A DNA stretch of 64,000 nucleotides from Janthinobacterium sp. TND4EL3 (GTDB lineage: Bacteria; Pseudomonadota; Gammaproteobacteria; Burkholderiales; Burkholderiaceae_D): NCBI RefSeq assembly GCF_900156175.1, contig NZ_FTMV01000005.1, forward strand, positions 186,001-250,000, read 5' to 3'. Both the position numbers and the translations under genes were made by a program. Below, piece after piece: positions 51,710 through 60,991 of this stretch. Below the pieces are notes generated by a model that had not been told where the DNA came from, searched no databases, and saw only the letters and a program-made list of their open reading frames with translations. How positions within the stretch are numbered: the stretch's first letter is position 1; every line of letters starts with the position of its first letter.

Positions 51710-53410
51710 TCAGTGCTGGGCCAGGGCGGCGGGGGCCGGTGCGCTGCCCTTCAGGCGGAAGATGGCGACGGCCTCGATCAGGGCTTGCGCCTGTTCCTGC
51801 AGGCTTTCGGCAGCGGCCGCCGCCTGCTCGACGAGGGCGGCGTTCTGTTGCGTGATGTTGTCCATCTGCGTGACTGCCTGGTTGACCTCGCTGATCCCCG
51901 CGCTTTGCTCGTGGCTGGCGCTGGTGATCTCGCTCATGATGGCGGCCACCTTCTGGATCGATTCCACCACCAGCGCCATGGTGCGCCCCGCCTCGTCGAC
52001 GAGCTTGCTGCCGGCGTCGACCCGTTCCACGGAGGCGCCGATCAGGGTCTTGATTTCCTGGGCGGCGGCAGCGCTGCGGTGGGCCAGGCTGCGCACCTCG
52101 CCGGCAACGACAGCGAAGCCGCGCCCCTGTTCCCCGGCCCGCGCCGCCTCGACGGCCGCATTCAGGGCCAGGATATTGGTCTGGAAGGCGATGCCGTCGA
52201 TGACGCCGATGATGTCGGCGATCTGGCTGGAACTTTCCTTGATGGCGCCCATCGTGCTGACCACCTGGGCGACGACGGCGCCGCCCTGCACGGCGACGGC
52301 CGAGGCGGTGGCGGCCAGCTGGTTCGCCTCGCCGGCGTTGCTGGCGTTTTGCCGCACCGTCGCCGTCAGCGTTTCCATCGAGCTGGCCGTCTCTTCGAGG
52401 GAACTGGCTTGCGCTTCCGTGCGCGCCGACAGGTCGGCATTGCCCAGCGCGATTTCGTGCGTGGCCACCGACATTTCGCCGGTGCTGCTGCGGATGTCGC
52501 CTATCAGTCCCGTCAGGTTGGCGTTAATGGTATTCATCGCGTGCAGCAGCACGCCGATTTCGTCGGCTCTTTCGATGACGGCGTCGATGCTCAGGTCGCC
52601 GCCGGCGATCAGCTGCGCCGTGGCAATCGCCTGGTCCAGGCTGCGCTTGATGTGGCGGTACACGAGGAACAGGCACAGCAGCGAAACCATGACCGACACC
52701 AGCAGCACGCCGACCGTGACGGAATAGGCGGCCATGGTGCCGCTCATCGCCGTCTGCACGGCGGCGCTCGTGCGCTGGTCGAGCAGCGTGAGGAATTCAT
52801 TCACCGGCTGCATGATCTTCGCCTTGTTGCTGTGGTAGGCGGCGTCGTGCATGATGGCGCGCGCCATTTCCAGGTCCGGCGGCCCGGTTTTGGTGAAATT
52901 GCCGCTGCCGTCGTCAAACCGGCCCTTGACGGCGTTCATGGCGATCACCTCGGTCTTGACCAGGCCGTCCGAATTGGCTTGCGCTTCGCGCAGCTTGGCG
53001 AATTCCTGCTCGCTGAAGCCGGCCTTGCGCATCAGTTCTGCCAGGGGCACGGCCGGTCCCGTCGACGCCGGCACGGGCACGCCAGCGGCCACGAAGTCCC
53101 AGTAGATGCGCTCGTAATGGGCGGGGCGCGGCTTCTTGCCGTTGCGGATGTCGAGGATGTCCAGGTATTGCTGCTCGTACCTGGCGTCGCCGGTGACGAC
53201 GTAGGTGCGGGCCAGCCGTGTCAGGTCGTCCGAGCTTTGCCGCAGTTCATCGGCCAGCAGGTAGGACTGGTAGCGCGTTTCAGTGACGCGGTTCGCCTCG
53301 GCCTGCTTGCCTGCCACGCGGAACAGCGCCCACAGGCTGATGACGGCGAGCGCCAGGCTGAGCAGAAAAATGGCGGTGAAGATGTTCTTGATCGACAGTT
53401 TGCTGCGCAT
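51710..53410 (-). CDS. Methyl-accepting chemotaxis protein
   Basis: A 566-residue transmembrane receptor. One membrane segment lies at about 10-30 ([20 protein letters not shown]). A periplasmic ligand domain follows (about 32-225, with [16 protein letters not shown]). The second membrane segment is at about 231-255 ([21 protein letters not shown]), then HAMP (about 255-310) and the cytoplasmic signalling domain with the conserved tip [36 protein letters not shown] near residue 410. The ligand is unknown. It is a single gene preceded by the hairpin and terminator at 53475-53527. Confidence 0.94.
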   Translation of the reverse strand: MRSKLSIKNIFTAIFLLSLALAVISLWALFRVAGKQAEANRVTETRYQSYLLADELRQSSDDLTRLARTYVVTGDARYEQQYLDILDIRNGKKPRPAHYERIYWDFVAAGVPVPASTGPAVPLAELMRKAGFSEQEFAKLREAQANSDGLVKTEVIAMNAVKGRFDDGSGNFTKTGPPDLEMARAIMHDAAYHSNKAKIMQPVNEFLTLLDQRTSAAVQTAMSGTMAAYSVTVGVLLVSVMVSLLCLFLVYRHIKRSLDQAIATAQLIAGGDLSIDAVIERADEIGVLLHAMNTINANLTGLIGDIRSSTGEMSVATHEIALGNADLSARTEAQASSLEETASSMETLTATVRQNASNAGEANQLAATASAVAVQGGAVVAQVVSTMGAIKESSSQIADIIGVIDGIAFQTNILALNAAVEAARAGEQGRGFAVVAGEVRSLAHRSAAAAQEIKTLIGASVERVDAGSKLVDEAGRTMALVVESIQKVAAIMSEITSASHEQSAGISEVNQAVTQMDNITQQNAALVEQAAAAAESLQEQAQALIEAVAIFRLKGSAPAPAALAQH

Positions 53411-53474
53411 GGCATCCCCCGGAAGTGTGGTTGGGGCCGTTGGCGCTGCCCGCCAGATGAATATACTCCCGTCC

Positions 53475-53497
53475 GTACGGCATTTTTAATGCCGTAC
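53475..53497. promoter_or_regulatory. Perfect 10-bp palindrome with 3-base loop
   Basis: GTACGGCATT (53475-53484) and AATGCCGTAC (53488-53497) flank TTT, about 65-87 bases upstream of the chemotaxis-receptor start. It can be read as an operator or as a second hairpin after the ABC operon's terminator. Confidence 0.45.
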
Positions 53498-53499
53498 AG

Positions 53500-53527
53500 A
53501 AAAAAAGTGGCGCCATGCAACGGCGCC
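53500..53527 (-). terminator. Intrinsic terminator of the MdlAB-type operon
   Basis: On the minus strand GGCGCC (53527-53522) pairs with GGCGCC (53514-53509) across a 7-base loop and is followed by AC and a run of seven T (53506-53500). It begins 10 bases past the ABC gene stop. Confidence 0.88.
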
Positions 53528-53536
53528 CCGTGGCTA

Positions 53537-55345
53537 TCAAATTGCCAGTTGCTGCAGCAGGTAGAGGCGCTGGTACAGGCCCCCTTCGATCTGCATCAGT
53601 TCCTCGTGCGGCCCCGCTTCCGTGATGCGGCCGTGATTGAGCACGATGATACGGTCCGCCTCGCGGATGGTCGACAGGCGGTGGGCGATGGCGATGATGG
53701 TGACCTTGCCGCGCAACTCGTTCAGGGCCGTCTGCACGATCTGCTCCGTCTGGCTATCGATACGCGAGGTCGCTTCGTCGAGCAGCAAGATGCGCGGCTG
53801 GCCGGCCAGCGCGCGGGCAATCGCGATCAGCTGCTTCTGCCCCGACGACAGGCGCGAACCGCCTTCGCCCAGCGGCGTGTCGTAGCCGTGTTCCAGCGCC
53901 GCGATGAAGTCGTGCGCATGCGCGGCGCGCGCGGCCGTCTCGATCTGCTGCTGCGTGTAGCCGCGGCCCATGTCGATGTTCTCGCGCGCCGAGGCGGCCA
54001 GCAGGAAGGGGTCTTGCGGCACCAGGCCCACGTCGGCGCGGAAATGCTCGTTGTCGATGCTGTCGAGGGGCACGCCGTTGATGGCGATGCTGCCCTGCGT
54101 GACGGGGTAGAAGCGCAGCAGCAGGGACAGCAAGGTCGACTTGCCGCTGCCCGTGTGGCCGACGATGCCAAAGAAGGCGCCCTGGGGGATGCTCAGCGAC
54201 AGCTCGTGCAGCACGGGCTGGTTTTCCACGTAGGCAAACGTCAGGCGGGCAATGTCGACGGCGGGCACGTCGCTGCCCGTTTTCGCCTGCCGCAGGGCCG
54301 GTGTTTGCCTGCCCTGCGCGTGTTCCAGCGCCTGCGCTTCGTCGAGCAGGGCCGACACGCGCGCCGTCGCCACCACCGATTGCTGCAATTGGCTGAACTG
54401 CATGGTGATCTGGATCAAGGGTTCGATCACGCGCGCGATGTAGCTGATGAACGCATACAGCACGCCCACTTCCACGGCGCCCATGTCGCGGCGGCCGAAG
54501 CTGAAGATGACGACGGCCAGCAGCACGATGTTGAGCATGTCGAGCGCGGGGCGCAGCAGCCAGGCGTTGGCGCGCAATTCCTGCATGCGCGCCGTGTAGT
54601 GGTCCTGGTTGATGCCCGTGAAGCGGGCGCCGAAGCGCTTTTCCGCGTTATTCGCCTGCAGCACGCTCATGCCGCCTATCGATTCGGCGATCTGCCCGTT
54701 GATTTCGCTGCGCAGGGCGCGCGCGCGCGTGACGGCCGGCGCGCTCCAGCGCTGGTACAAAAAGACGATGAGCAGCACGGCCGGCAGCAGCGCCAGCACG
54801 ATCAGCATCAGCCGCCAGTCGAGGAAGGCCATGGCGGCCATGGTGCCGACCAGGACGATGGAGCTGTCGAGGATGACGAACAGCACCTGCACGTACAGCG
54901 ATTTCACCGCCTCCGTGTCGTTGGTGACGCGGCTGACCAGCTGGCCCGTGATGGCGCGATCAAAAAAACTCATCGGCAGGCGCAGCACGTGCTGGTACAC
55001 GGTTTCGCGCAGGCGCTGCACCGAGCGCATGGCCAGGCCGGACAGGCGCACCAGCTGCAAATAGCGCAGGCCGGAAGCGACCCAGCCCGTCAGCAGGCAA
55101 CCGCCCAGCAGCAGCGACATGCGCGTCCAGTCCAGGTGGCGCGGCAGCAGGTGCTGGTCGATCAGGGCCTTGCCTAAAATGGGACCCGTGACTTCCAGGG
55201 CGGCGGCGAGGATCAGCCAGAACGTGGCCCAGTATAAATGGCGCAGGTCGGGCGCGGCGGCGCGGCGCAGCAGGCCGACGGCTTGCGCGGCCTGGCGGCG
55301 CACGGATGGCGTGGCGGTGGCGGCTTGGTCGTTCTTAGATGGCAT
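53537..55345 (-). CDS. ABC exporter half-transporter, MdlB-like (canonical Walker B Glu)
   Basis: A 602-residue half-transporter: six membrane segments (about 40-330) followed by the NBD. Walker A is VGHTGSGKSTLL near residue 388, the signature is the variant LSSGQ near residue 494, and Walker B ILLLDEATSRID has the catalytic Glu. Its start overlaps the partner gene's end by 11 bases. Paired with the MdlA-like half, it forms a heterodimer exporting lipids, peptides or drugs; the substrate is not known. Confidence 0.92.
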   Translation of the reverse strand: MPSKNDQAATATPSVRRQAAQAVGLLRRAAAPDLRHLYWATFWLILAAALEVTGPILGKALIDQHLLPRHLDWTRMSLLLGGCLLTGWVASGLRYLQLVRLSGLAMRSVQRLRETVYQHVLRLPMSFFDRAITGQLVSRVTNDTEAVKSLYVQVLFVILDSSIVLVGTMAAMAFLDWRLMLIVLALLPAVLLIVFLYQRWSAPAVTRARALRSEINGQIAESIGGMSVLQANNAEKRFGARFTGINQDHYTARMQELRANAWLLRPALDMLNIVLLAVVIFSFGRRDMGAVEVGVLYAFISYIARVIEPLIQITMQFSQLQQSVVATARVSALLDEAQALEHAQGRQTPALRQAKTGSDVPAVDIARLTFAYVENQPVLHELSLSIPQGAFFGIVGHTGSGKSTLLSLLLRFYPVTQGSIAINGVPLDSIDNEHFRADVGLVPQDPFLLAASARENIDMGRGYTQQQIETAARAAHAHDFIAALEHGYDTPLGEGGSRLSSGQKQLIAIARALAGQPRILLLDEATSRIDSQTEQIVQTALNELRGKVTIIAIAHRLSTIREADRIIVLNHGRITEAGPHEELMQIEGGLYQRLYLLQQLAI

Positions 55346-57086
55346 CGAGGCTGGCTTCCAGTTGTTGATAGCGCCACTGGCTGGCGTACCAGCCGTCGCG
55401 CTGCATCAGCGCGTCGTGGTTGCCCGTTTCCGTGACGTGGCCATCGCGCAGCACGAGGATCATGTCCGCGTTGACGACGGCGCTCAGGCGGTGGCTGGCG
55501 ATGATGGCGCTGCGCTCGGGGCGCTTGCGGCGCAATTCTTCCAGGTGCTGCAGGATGCGCGTTTCCGTGCCCGTGTCGACGGCGGACAGCGCATCGTCGA
55601 GCAGCAGCAAGCCGTTGTCGGCCAGAAGGGCGCGGGCAATCGCCACGCGCTGGCGCTGGCCGCCGGACAGGGTGATGCCTTTTTCGCCCACATGCGTTTG
55701 ATAACCGTCCGGGAACTGCAAGATGTCCGCGTGGATGTCGGCCAGCTGCGCCGCCCGCTCCACTTCCTCGCGCGAGGCGCCGGGGCGGGCCAGGGCGATA
55801 TTGTCGGCGATGGTGGCGGAGAACAGGAACGATTCCTGCGGCACCCAGCTGATGGCCGCGCGCAGCGCGTGCAGGGTGTAGGCGGCCAGCGGCTGGCCGT
55901 TCCACGTGGCCGCGCCCGATTGCGGCGTGACCTGGCGCAGCAGCACGCGCAGCAGGGTCGACTTGCCGCTGCCCGTCGGACCGACGAGGCCTAGGGTCTG
56001 GCCCGGCTGCAGCCGCAGCGAGATGCCGGACAGGGCCGGCGCCGTCTGGCCAGCGTAGGCAAAGCCGATGTCCTGCAATTGCAGGGGGCCGGGCGTAAGC
56101 GTATCGATCGTGCCATGGTCGTCGATGGCCAGCGGCGCATCTAACATCGGCTGCAGGCGCTGCCAGGCGGCGCGGCCCCGTTCGATCAACGACAGTACCC
56201 AGCCGGCGGCGAACATGGGCCAGATCAGCTGGCCCAGGTACATGGAAAAGCTCGTCAGCGCGCCGATGGTCAGCTGCTCTTGCCACACGAGGTAGCCGCC
56301 CAGGCCCAGGGTCAGCGCCGTGGCGGCCGTCAGGGTCAGGCCGACGGCCGGCTCGTACGCCGCTTCCCAGCGCTGCGCCGTCAGGCTGGCGTTGGCCGCG
56401 TGGCCGGCCAGCGTGGAAAACTGCTTGCTGCTGCGCTCTTCCAGGCCCAGCGCGCGCAGGGTGCGCACGCCCGACAAGGACTCTTGCACATGGTCGTTCA
56501 GCGCGGAAAAGCGCTTTAAGGAATCCGTCGACGCCGTGTGGATATGGCTGGAGATGCGCCAGAAAGCCAGTCCCATCAGGGGGAAGGGCAAGAGGGCGAT
56601 GCAGGCCAGGCGCCAGTCCACGCCCAGCAGCATGATGCCGAGCACCATCAGCAGGGTCAAAGTGCCGTCGAAGCCGGCCAGCATGGCTTCGCCGGCGGCC
56701 ATTTCGATGGCGTCGATGTCGTTCGTCGCCAGCGCCATCAGGTCGCCCGTGCGCTGGTGCTGGTAAAACGACGCGCCCTGCTGCGACATGCGCGTGTAGA
56801 AGCGCGTGCGCAACATCACGCCCAGCTGGTAGGCGGCCTTGAACAGGGTGATGCGCCAGCCCACGCGCAGGAAGTAGATGACGACGCCGACGGCGAGCAG
56901 GGTCAGCAGCTCCAGCCACAGCTCGGATGTCGTCATGCGGTGCGCGGCCAGGGCGTCGATGATGGCGCCCACGCGGCGCGGAATCCAGACGGTCAGTGTT
57001 GCCACGCCTGTCAGCATGACGGCGGCGGCGGCATACGCCGGCCAATGCTGACGCACGAAGCCGGTGATGAGCCTCGATAAACTCAT
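55335..57086 (-). CDS. ABC exporter half-transporter, MdlA-like (Walker B Asp)
   Basis: A 583-residue half-transporter from ATG 57086 (AAAGG upstream) with six membrane segments (about 15-310) and an NBD. Walker A is VGPTGSGKSTLL near residue 371, the signature is canonical LSGGQ near residue 474, and Walker B LLLLDDALSAVD has Asp where the catalytic Glu is expected. A frame extended to 57203 is rejected because the extra N-terminus is not family-like. It pairs with the downstream MdlB-like half, and the split of canonical and degenerate motifs is typical of heterodimeric exporters. Confidence 0.92.
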   Translation of the reverse strand: MSLSRLITGFVRQHWPAYAAAAVMLTGVATLTVWIPRRVGAIIDALAAHRMTTSELWLELLTLLAVGVVIYFLRVGWRITLFKAAYQLGVMLRTRFYTRMSQQGASFYQHQRTGDLMALATNDIDAIEMAAGEAMLAGFDGTLTLLMVLGIMLLGVDWRLACIALLPFPLMGLAFWRISSHIHTASTDSLKRFSALNDHVQESLSGVRTLRALGLEERSSKQFSTLAGHAANASLTAQRWEAAYEPAVGLTLTAATALTLGLGGYLVWQEQLTIGALTSFSMYLGQLIWPMFAAGWVLSLIERGRAAWQRLQPMLDAPLAIDDHGTIDTLTPGPLQLQDIGFAYAGQTAPALSGISLRLQPGQTLGLVGPTGSGKSTLLRVLLRQVTPQSGAATWNGQPLAAYTLHALRAAISWVPQESFLFSATIADNIALARPGASREEVERAAQLADIHADILQFPDGYQTHVGEKGITLSGGQRQRVAIARALLADNGLLLLDDALSAVDTGTETRILQHLEELRRKRPERSAIIASHRLSAVVNADMILVLRDGHVTETGNHDALMQRDGWYASQWRYQQLEASLDAI

Positions 57087-57201
57087 GGTTACCTTTTGTT
57101 TTGCAGTAATGGGGTGTCGCGGGGCGGAAGGGCGGGCACGCGGACGGAAAAGTACGCGTAGGATACAACACGGCGGAAAAGCGCGCTGTGGACGGGCACG
57201 C

Positions 57202-57223
57202 AAAAAACGGGCCGTAGCCCGTT
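57202..57223 (-). terminator. Intrinsic terminator of the phasin gene
   Basis: On the minus strand AACGGGC (57223-57217) pairs with GCCCGTT (57212-57206) through a 4-base loop and is followed by a T-run ending at 57202. It lies about 30 bases past the phasin stop. Confidence 0.88.
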
Positions 57224-57253
57224 GTTGTGCTGCGTCGCTGCCGTGCAGGCGGC

Positions 57254-58105
57254 TTACTTGCGGCCGCTGCCCTTGCCGCCGCCCAGCATGTCAAGCTGTT
57301 TCGATGGCGCGCCCTTGGGCCCTGCCTTGGCCGCCGGCTTGGCGGCTGGCGCAGGGGCGTGCTTCACGGCGGCCTTGGCCGCGGTATTGCCGGTGGCGCT
57401 GGCTGGCTTGGCGGCCGGCTTGGCCGGTGCCGGCGCGGCGGCTTTTACTGGCGCAGCGGCGGTGGCGGGCGCTGGAACGGGCTTGGCCGCTTCCGCCTTG
57501 GCGGCTGGCTTGGCTTCGACGGCTTTGACGGCGGGCTTGTCGGCGGCCTTCTCGGCAACCTTGGCCGGAGCTGCCGCTGGCTTGGCTACGGGCGCAGCAG
57601 CAGGGGCTGGCGCTGGCGCTGCCTTGGCGACAGGTGTGGCTACTTCCGCCGGCTTGGCGGCAACGGTGGCAGGTACCGCTGCCGGCGCTGGCGCTGGTGC
57701 AGCGGCAGGTGTGGCGGCAGCGAGCGCAGGCTTGGCGGCGGCCGGCGCGGCGGCCGGCGTGGCAGGCACGGCCGCATCGAGGCGGGCCTTGGCCGAGGCC
57801 AGCAATTCGGCCTGGGTGCTCGAAGCAATGCCGAACAGCTGGCGGCTGTAGGCCAGCACGCTCTCGATATTCGGTTGCGCCTGGCTGGTGCTGTAGCTGA
57901 AGAAATCGCGTGGGTCCTGCGTTTCCAGCAGATGCTGCGCCGTTTCTGCCGTGTGCGAGATGGCCGCCTTGCCGGCGTTCAAGTTCAGGGCGATGATTTT
58001 CTCGGCGCTTTCAAAGACTTTGCTGGTGAGATTGCTGAAGATTTGCAGCTGGCTTTCCAGTTGCGATTTCGCGGCGCTGGAAAATTGTTCAGGAATTGAA
58101 AACAT
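57254..58105 (-). CDS. Phasin-family protein with long Ala/Pro/Lys tail
   Basis: Polyhydroxyalkanoate granule-associated protein. The 283 residues begin MFSIPEQFSSAAKSQLESQLQIFSNLTSKVFESAEKIIALN, and the phasin helical domain occupies about residues 1-110. The rest (about 112-270) is a low-complexity tail of Ala, Pro, Lys and Val repeats (e.g. APAKPAAKPAS) that ends QLDMLGGGKGSGRK. Strong AAAGGAG precedes the ATG. The tail resembles histone-like or granule-DNA-binding tails (as in PhaM), but that is inference. It is a single gene. Confidence 0.88.
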   Translation of the reverse strand: MFSIPEQFSSAAKSQLESQLQIFSNLTSKVFESAEKIIALNLNAGKAAISHTAETAQHLLETQDPRDFFSYSTSQAQPNIESVLAYSRQLFGIASSTQAELLASAKARLDAAVPATPAAAPAAAKPALAAATPAAAPAPAPAAVPATVAAKPAEVATPVAKAAPAPAPAAAPVAKPAAAPAKVAEKAADKPAVKAVEAKPAAKAEAAKPVPAPATAAAPVKAAAPAPAKPAAKPASATGNTAAKAAVKHAPAPAAKPAAKAGPKGAPSKQLDMLGGGKGSGRK

Positions 58106-58488
58106 ATTTACTCCTTTGTACGGATTAAAATGCTGGCAAAACGCTCTGCAAAATCCCGAAAACCAGAGTTGGCCGCGTTTTGTAAAGTGGGTAGCGTGCT
58201 GAACAGCTGATCATAGACTTTTTATGATGCAACGCAATATGAATATTCTAGCGGTGATTCGAGTTGGTTGAAAGTTATTTTATTCAAGCCGTGTGGCGTG
58301 CGCTTCCTTCATCCATGCGCCTGGCAGCATTTGCTGGAAGTTTGCGCCCGCGCAAAGCGTTGCCAAGGAATCTATGGCTGTGTTCTGGCGAGTGGCAGCA
58401 TTCGTGCACTGCAGCATCCATGGAAAATGTATAGGATGACAATTAACTTGAAGCACCAGGCACAGTCGTCAACCGAAGGAGTGTCCGC
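58106..58488. other. Gap of 383 bases, no gene seen
   Basis: The divergent gap between the phasin and the CodA-like gene contains AT-rich patches (58200-58270 and 58430-58450) that should carry both promoters, and a GAAGGAG ribosome site (58475-58481) for the latter. A 76-codon frame crosses it but has no family features. Confidence 0.5.
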
Positions 58489-59763
58489 ATGGACCTAGTC
58501 ATCCGCAATGCCAGCCTGCCCGACGGGCGCCACGCCACCGATATCGCCATCGAGGGCGGCCGCATTGCCGCCGTTGGCCCCGCCTTGCCCGTGACGGGCG
58601 CGCAAGAGATCGACGCGCAGGGCGACCTCGTCACGCCGCCCTTCGTCGACGCCCACTTCCACATGGACGCCACGCTCAGCTACGGCTTGCCGCGCGTGAA
58701 TGCGTCCGGCACCTTGCTCGAAGGCATTGCCCTGTGGGGCGAGCTGAAACCGCAGTTGACGCAGGACGCGCTGGTCGAACGCGCGCTGCAGTACTGCGAC
58801 TGGGCGGTGGCGCGCGGCTTGCTGGCCATCCGCTCGCACGTGGACATCTGCGACCCGCGCCTGCTGGCCGTCGAAGCATTGCTCGACGTCAAGCGCCAGG
58901 TGGCCCCGTATCTCGACCTGCAGCTGGTGGCCTTTCCGCAGGACGGCATCCTGCGCAGCCCCGGCGCCTTCGACAATTTAAAACGCGCGATCGCCATGGG
59001 TGTCGACGTGGTCGGCGGCATCCCGCATTTCGAGCGCACCATGGCCGACGGCGCCGAATCCGTGCGCCTGCTGTGCGAATTTGCCTGCGAGCGGGGCTTG
59101 ATGGTGGACATGCATTGCGACGAGTCGGACGACCCGCTGTCGCGCCACATCGAAACCCTGGCCTTCCACAGCCAGCGCCTTGGCATGCAGGGCAGGGTGA
59201 CGGGCTCGCACCTGACCTCCATGCACTCGATGGACAATTATTACGTCAGCAAGCTGCTGCCCCTGATCCGCGAGGCGGGCGTGGCGGCCATTGCCAACCC
59301 CCTCATCAACATCACCCTGCAGGCGCGCCACGACACCTATCCGAAGCGGCGCGGCATGACGCGCGTGCCCGAGATGCTGGCTGCCGGCATTCCCGTCGCC
59401 TTTGGCCACGATTGCGTGATGGACCCGTGGTACAGCCTCGGTTCGGGCGACATGCTGGAAGTGGCGCACATGGGACTGCACGTGGCGCAGATGACGGGCC
59501 AGCAAGCCATGCACGAGTGCTTTTTGGCCGTGACGGAGACGCCGGCGCGCATCCTGGGCCTGGACGGCTACGGCATCGCGCCCGGCTGCCACGCGGACTT
59601 GCTGATCCTCGATTGCGGTAGCACCGTGGAAGCGCTGCGCCTGCGCGCCGCGCGGCGCCTGGTGCTGCGCCGCGGGCAAGTCGTCAGCGAGGCGCCGCGC
59701 GCGCAATCGCGCCTGCACCTGCCGGGGCGGCCCGAGAGTGTGAACTTCCGCCTGGGGCGCTGA
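58489..59763 (+). CDS. codA: Cytosine deaminase-like amidohydrolase
   Basis: Metal-dependent deaminase of the CodA/TRZ group, converting cytosine (or isoguanine or related heterocycles) to the oxo form. The 424 residues have the N-terminal barrel cap (MDLVIRNASLPDGRH), the metal motif H-x-H in VDAHFHMDATLSYG near residue 57, HCDESDDPLSRHIETLAF near residue 206, the SHLTSMHSMDNYY strand and the metal-site Asp in AFGHDCVMDPWYSLGSGDML near residue 305. These match E. coli CodA block by block (NPLINITLQARHDTYPKRRGMTRV). The GAAGGAG site is well placed. Substrate choice within the family is uncertain. Confidence 0.88.
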   Translation: MDLVIRNASLPDGRHATDIAIEGGRIAAVGPALPVTGAQEIDAQGDLVTPPFVDAHFHMDATLSYGLPRVNASGTLLEGIALWGELKPQLTQDALVERALQYCDWAVARGLLAIRSHVDICDPRLLAVEALLDVKRQVAPYLDLQLVAFPQDGILRSPGAFDNLKRAIAMGVDVVGGIPHFERTMADGAESVRLLCEFACERGLMVDMHCDESDDPLSRHIETLAFHSQRLGMQGRVTGSHLTSMHSMDNYYVSKLLPLIREAGVAAIANPLINITLQARHDTYPKRRGMTRVPEMLAAGIPVAFGHDCVMDPWYSLGSGDMLEVAHMGLHVAQMTGQQAMHECFLAVTETPARILGLDGYGIAPGCHADLLILDCGSTVEALRLRAARRLVLRRGQVVSEAPRAQSRLHLPGRPESVNFRLGR

Positions 59764-59799
59764 TACAATCGGCCATCACTTGTTATCGGGAGCACCGCC

Positions 59800-60318
59800 T
59801 TGAAAGAAATTGATATCCGCCCGGCCAACGAAGCCGATTTCGACGCCATGTGGCCGATTTTCCAGACCCTGGTGGCCGGCGGCGATACCTACACCTTCCC
59901 CGCCGATACCACGCGCGAAGAGTGCCACGCCTACTGGTTCGGCCCCGGCGTGCAAAGCTTTGTCGCCGTGATGGGCAGCGAGCGCCTGCTGGGCATGTAC
60001 AAGCTGGTGGCGAACCAGCCTGGACATGGATCGCATGTGGCCAATGCCTCGTTCATGGTCGATCCGGCCGCGCAGGGCGTGGGCGTGGGCCGCCTGATGG
60101 GCGTGCACTGCATGGAAGAAGCGCGCCGCGCGGGCTACCTGGCGATGCAGTTCAACTTCGTCGTCAGCACCAACCTGGCCGCCGTCACCCTGTGGAAAAA
60201 GCTGGGCTTCAGCGTCGTCGCTACCCTGCCGCTGGCCTACCGCCACGCGCAGCTGGGCTATGTCGACGCCTACGTGATGTACCAGCTGCTGACCGACCCG
60301 ATGCAGTGGCCGGCATGA
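59800..60318 (+). CDS. GNAT-family N-acetyltransferase
   Basis: A 172-residue acetyltransferase with the GNAT fold. The acetyl-CoA loop is within VDPAAQGVGVGRLMG near residue 88, followed by NFVVSTNLAAVTLWKKLGF and a C-terminal strand ending DPMQWPA. The start is TTG at 59800 with GGGAG upstream. It lies 36 bases after codA and overlaps the next acetyltransferase by 4 bases, so the three form one transcript. The acetylated substrate is unknown. Confidence 0.85.
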   Translation: MKEIDIRPANEADFDAMWPIFQTLVAGGDTYTFPADTTREECHAYWFGPGVQSFVAVMGSERLLGMYKLVANQPGHGSHVANASFMVDPAAQGVGVGRLMGVHCMEEARRAGYLAMQFNFVVSTNLAAVTLWKKLGFSVVATLPLAYRHAQLGYVDAYVMYQLLTDPMQWPA

Positions 60319-60848
60319 GCGGCGCCGTCACCGTCATCGAGACGCCCCGTCTGCGCCTGCGCACGGCCACCCTGGACGATGCGGCGTTCTACATGGAGCT
60401 GGTCAACGACCCGTCGTGGATCGCCAATATCGGCCAGCGCAACATCCACACCCTGGAAGCGGCCCGCGCGGCGCTGGAGTCGGGGCCGATGGCGCAGTTC
60501 CGCGCGCATGGCGACTGCCTGTACATCGTCGAGCGGCGCAGCGACGGCGCGCCCGTGGGCATGGCGGGGCTGGTGCGCCGCGACAGCCTGCCCGGCCCCG
60601 ACATCGGCTATGCCGTGCGTCCCGCCTACTGGGGCCAGGGCTATGCCTGGGAGGCGGCTGCCGCCATCGTGCGGCATGCCCAGCACGTGCTGCGCCTGCC
60701 CACGCTGTACGGCATCACCTCGCTGCAGAACCAGGCGTCGATCAATCTGCTCAACAAGCTGGGACTGCGCTTCGAGCGCTTTACGCGCCGCCAGCCGGAC
60801 GGCAAGGACACGAATGTCTACCGCCGCGATTTCCGCCTGCATGGCTAG
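60315..60848 (+). CDS. GNAT-family acetyltransferase, RimJ/RimL-like
   Basis: A 177-residue protein starting MSGAVTVIETPRLRLRTAT, with DIGYAVRPAYWGQGYAWEAAAAIVRHA (acetyl-CoA loop GQGYA) near residue 100 and the NQASINLLNKLGLRFERF segment of the RimJ/RimL type near residue 140. ATG 60315 overlaps the upstream stop (ATGA). It may acetylate protein N-termini or small amines. Confidence 0.85.
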   Translation: MSGAVTVIETPRLRLRTATLDDAAFYMELVNDPSWIANIGQRNIHTLEAARAALESGPMAQFRAHGDCLYIVERRSDGAPVGMAGLVRRDSLPGPDIGYAVRPAYWGQGYAWEAAAAIVRHAQHVLRLPTLYGITSLQNQASINLLNKLGLRFERFTRRQPDGKDTNVYRRDFRLHG

Positions 60849-60991
60849 CTTGGATGGCGAGCTTGGCCGGCGCGTACCGGCAAAACGGGGAAAAGTATGC
60901 GGAAAAGCCCGCTGCCGGCGGCGCCGGGCCAGTACCATAGGGTGACATCGCCGCCGCACGCGGCCGCCCATCCACTTTTCATGGAACCATC

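Noticed and set aside
51614-55177. 1187-codon plus-strand frame opposite the chemotaxis and ABC genes
   Set aside because: It crosses several confirmed minus-strand genes and their intergenic terminator. It is typical of GC-rich shadow frames.
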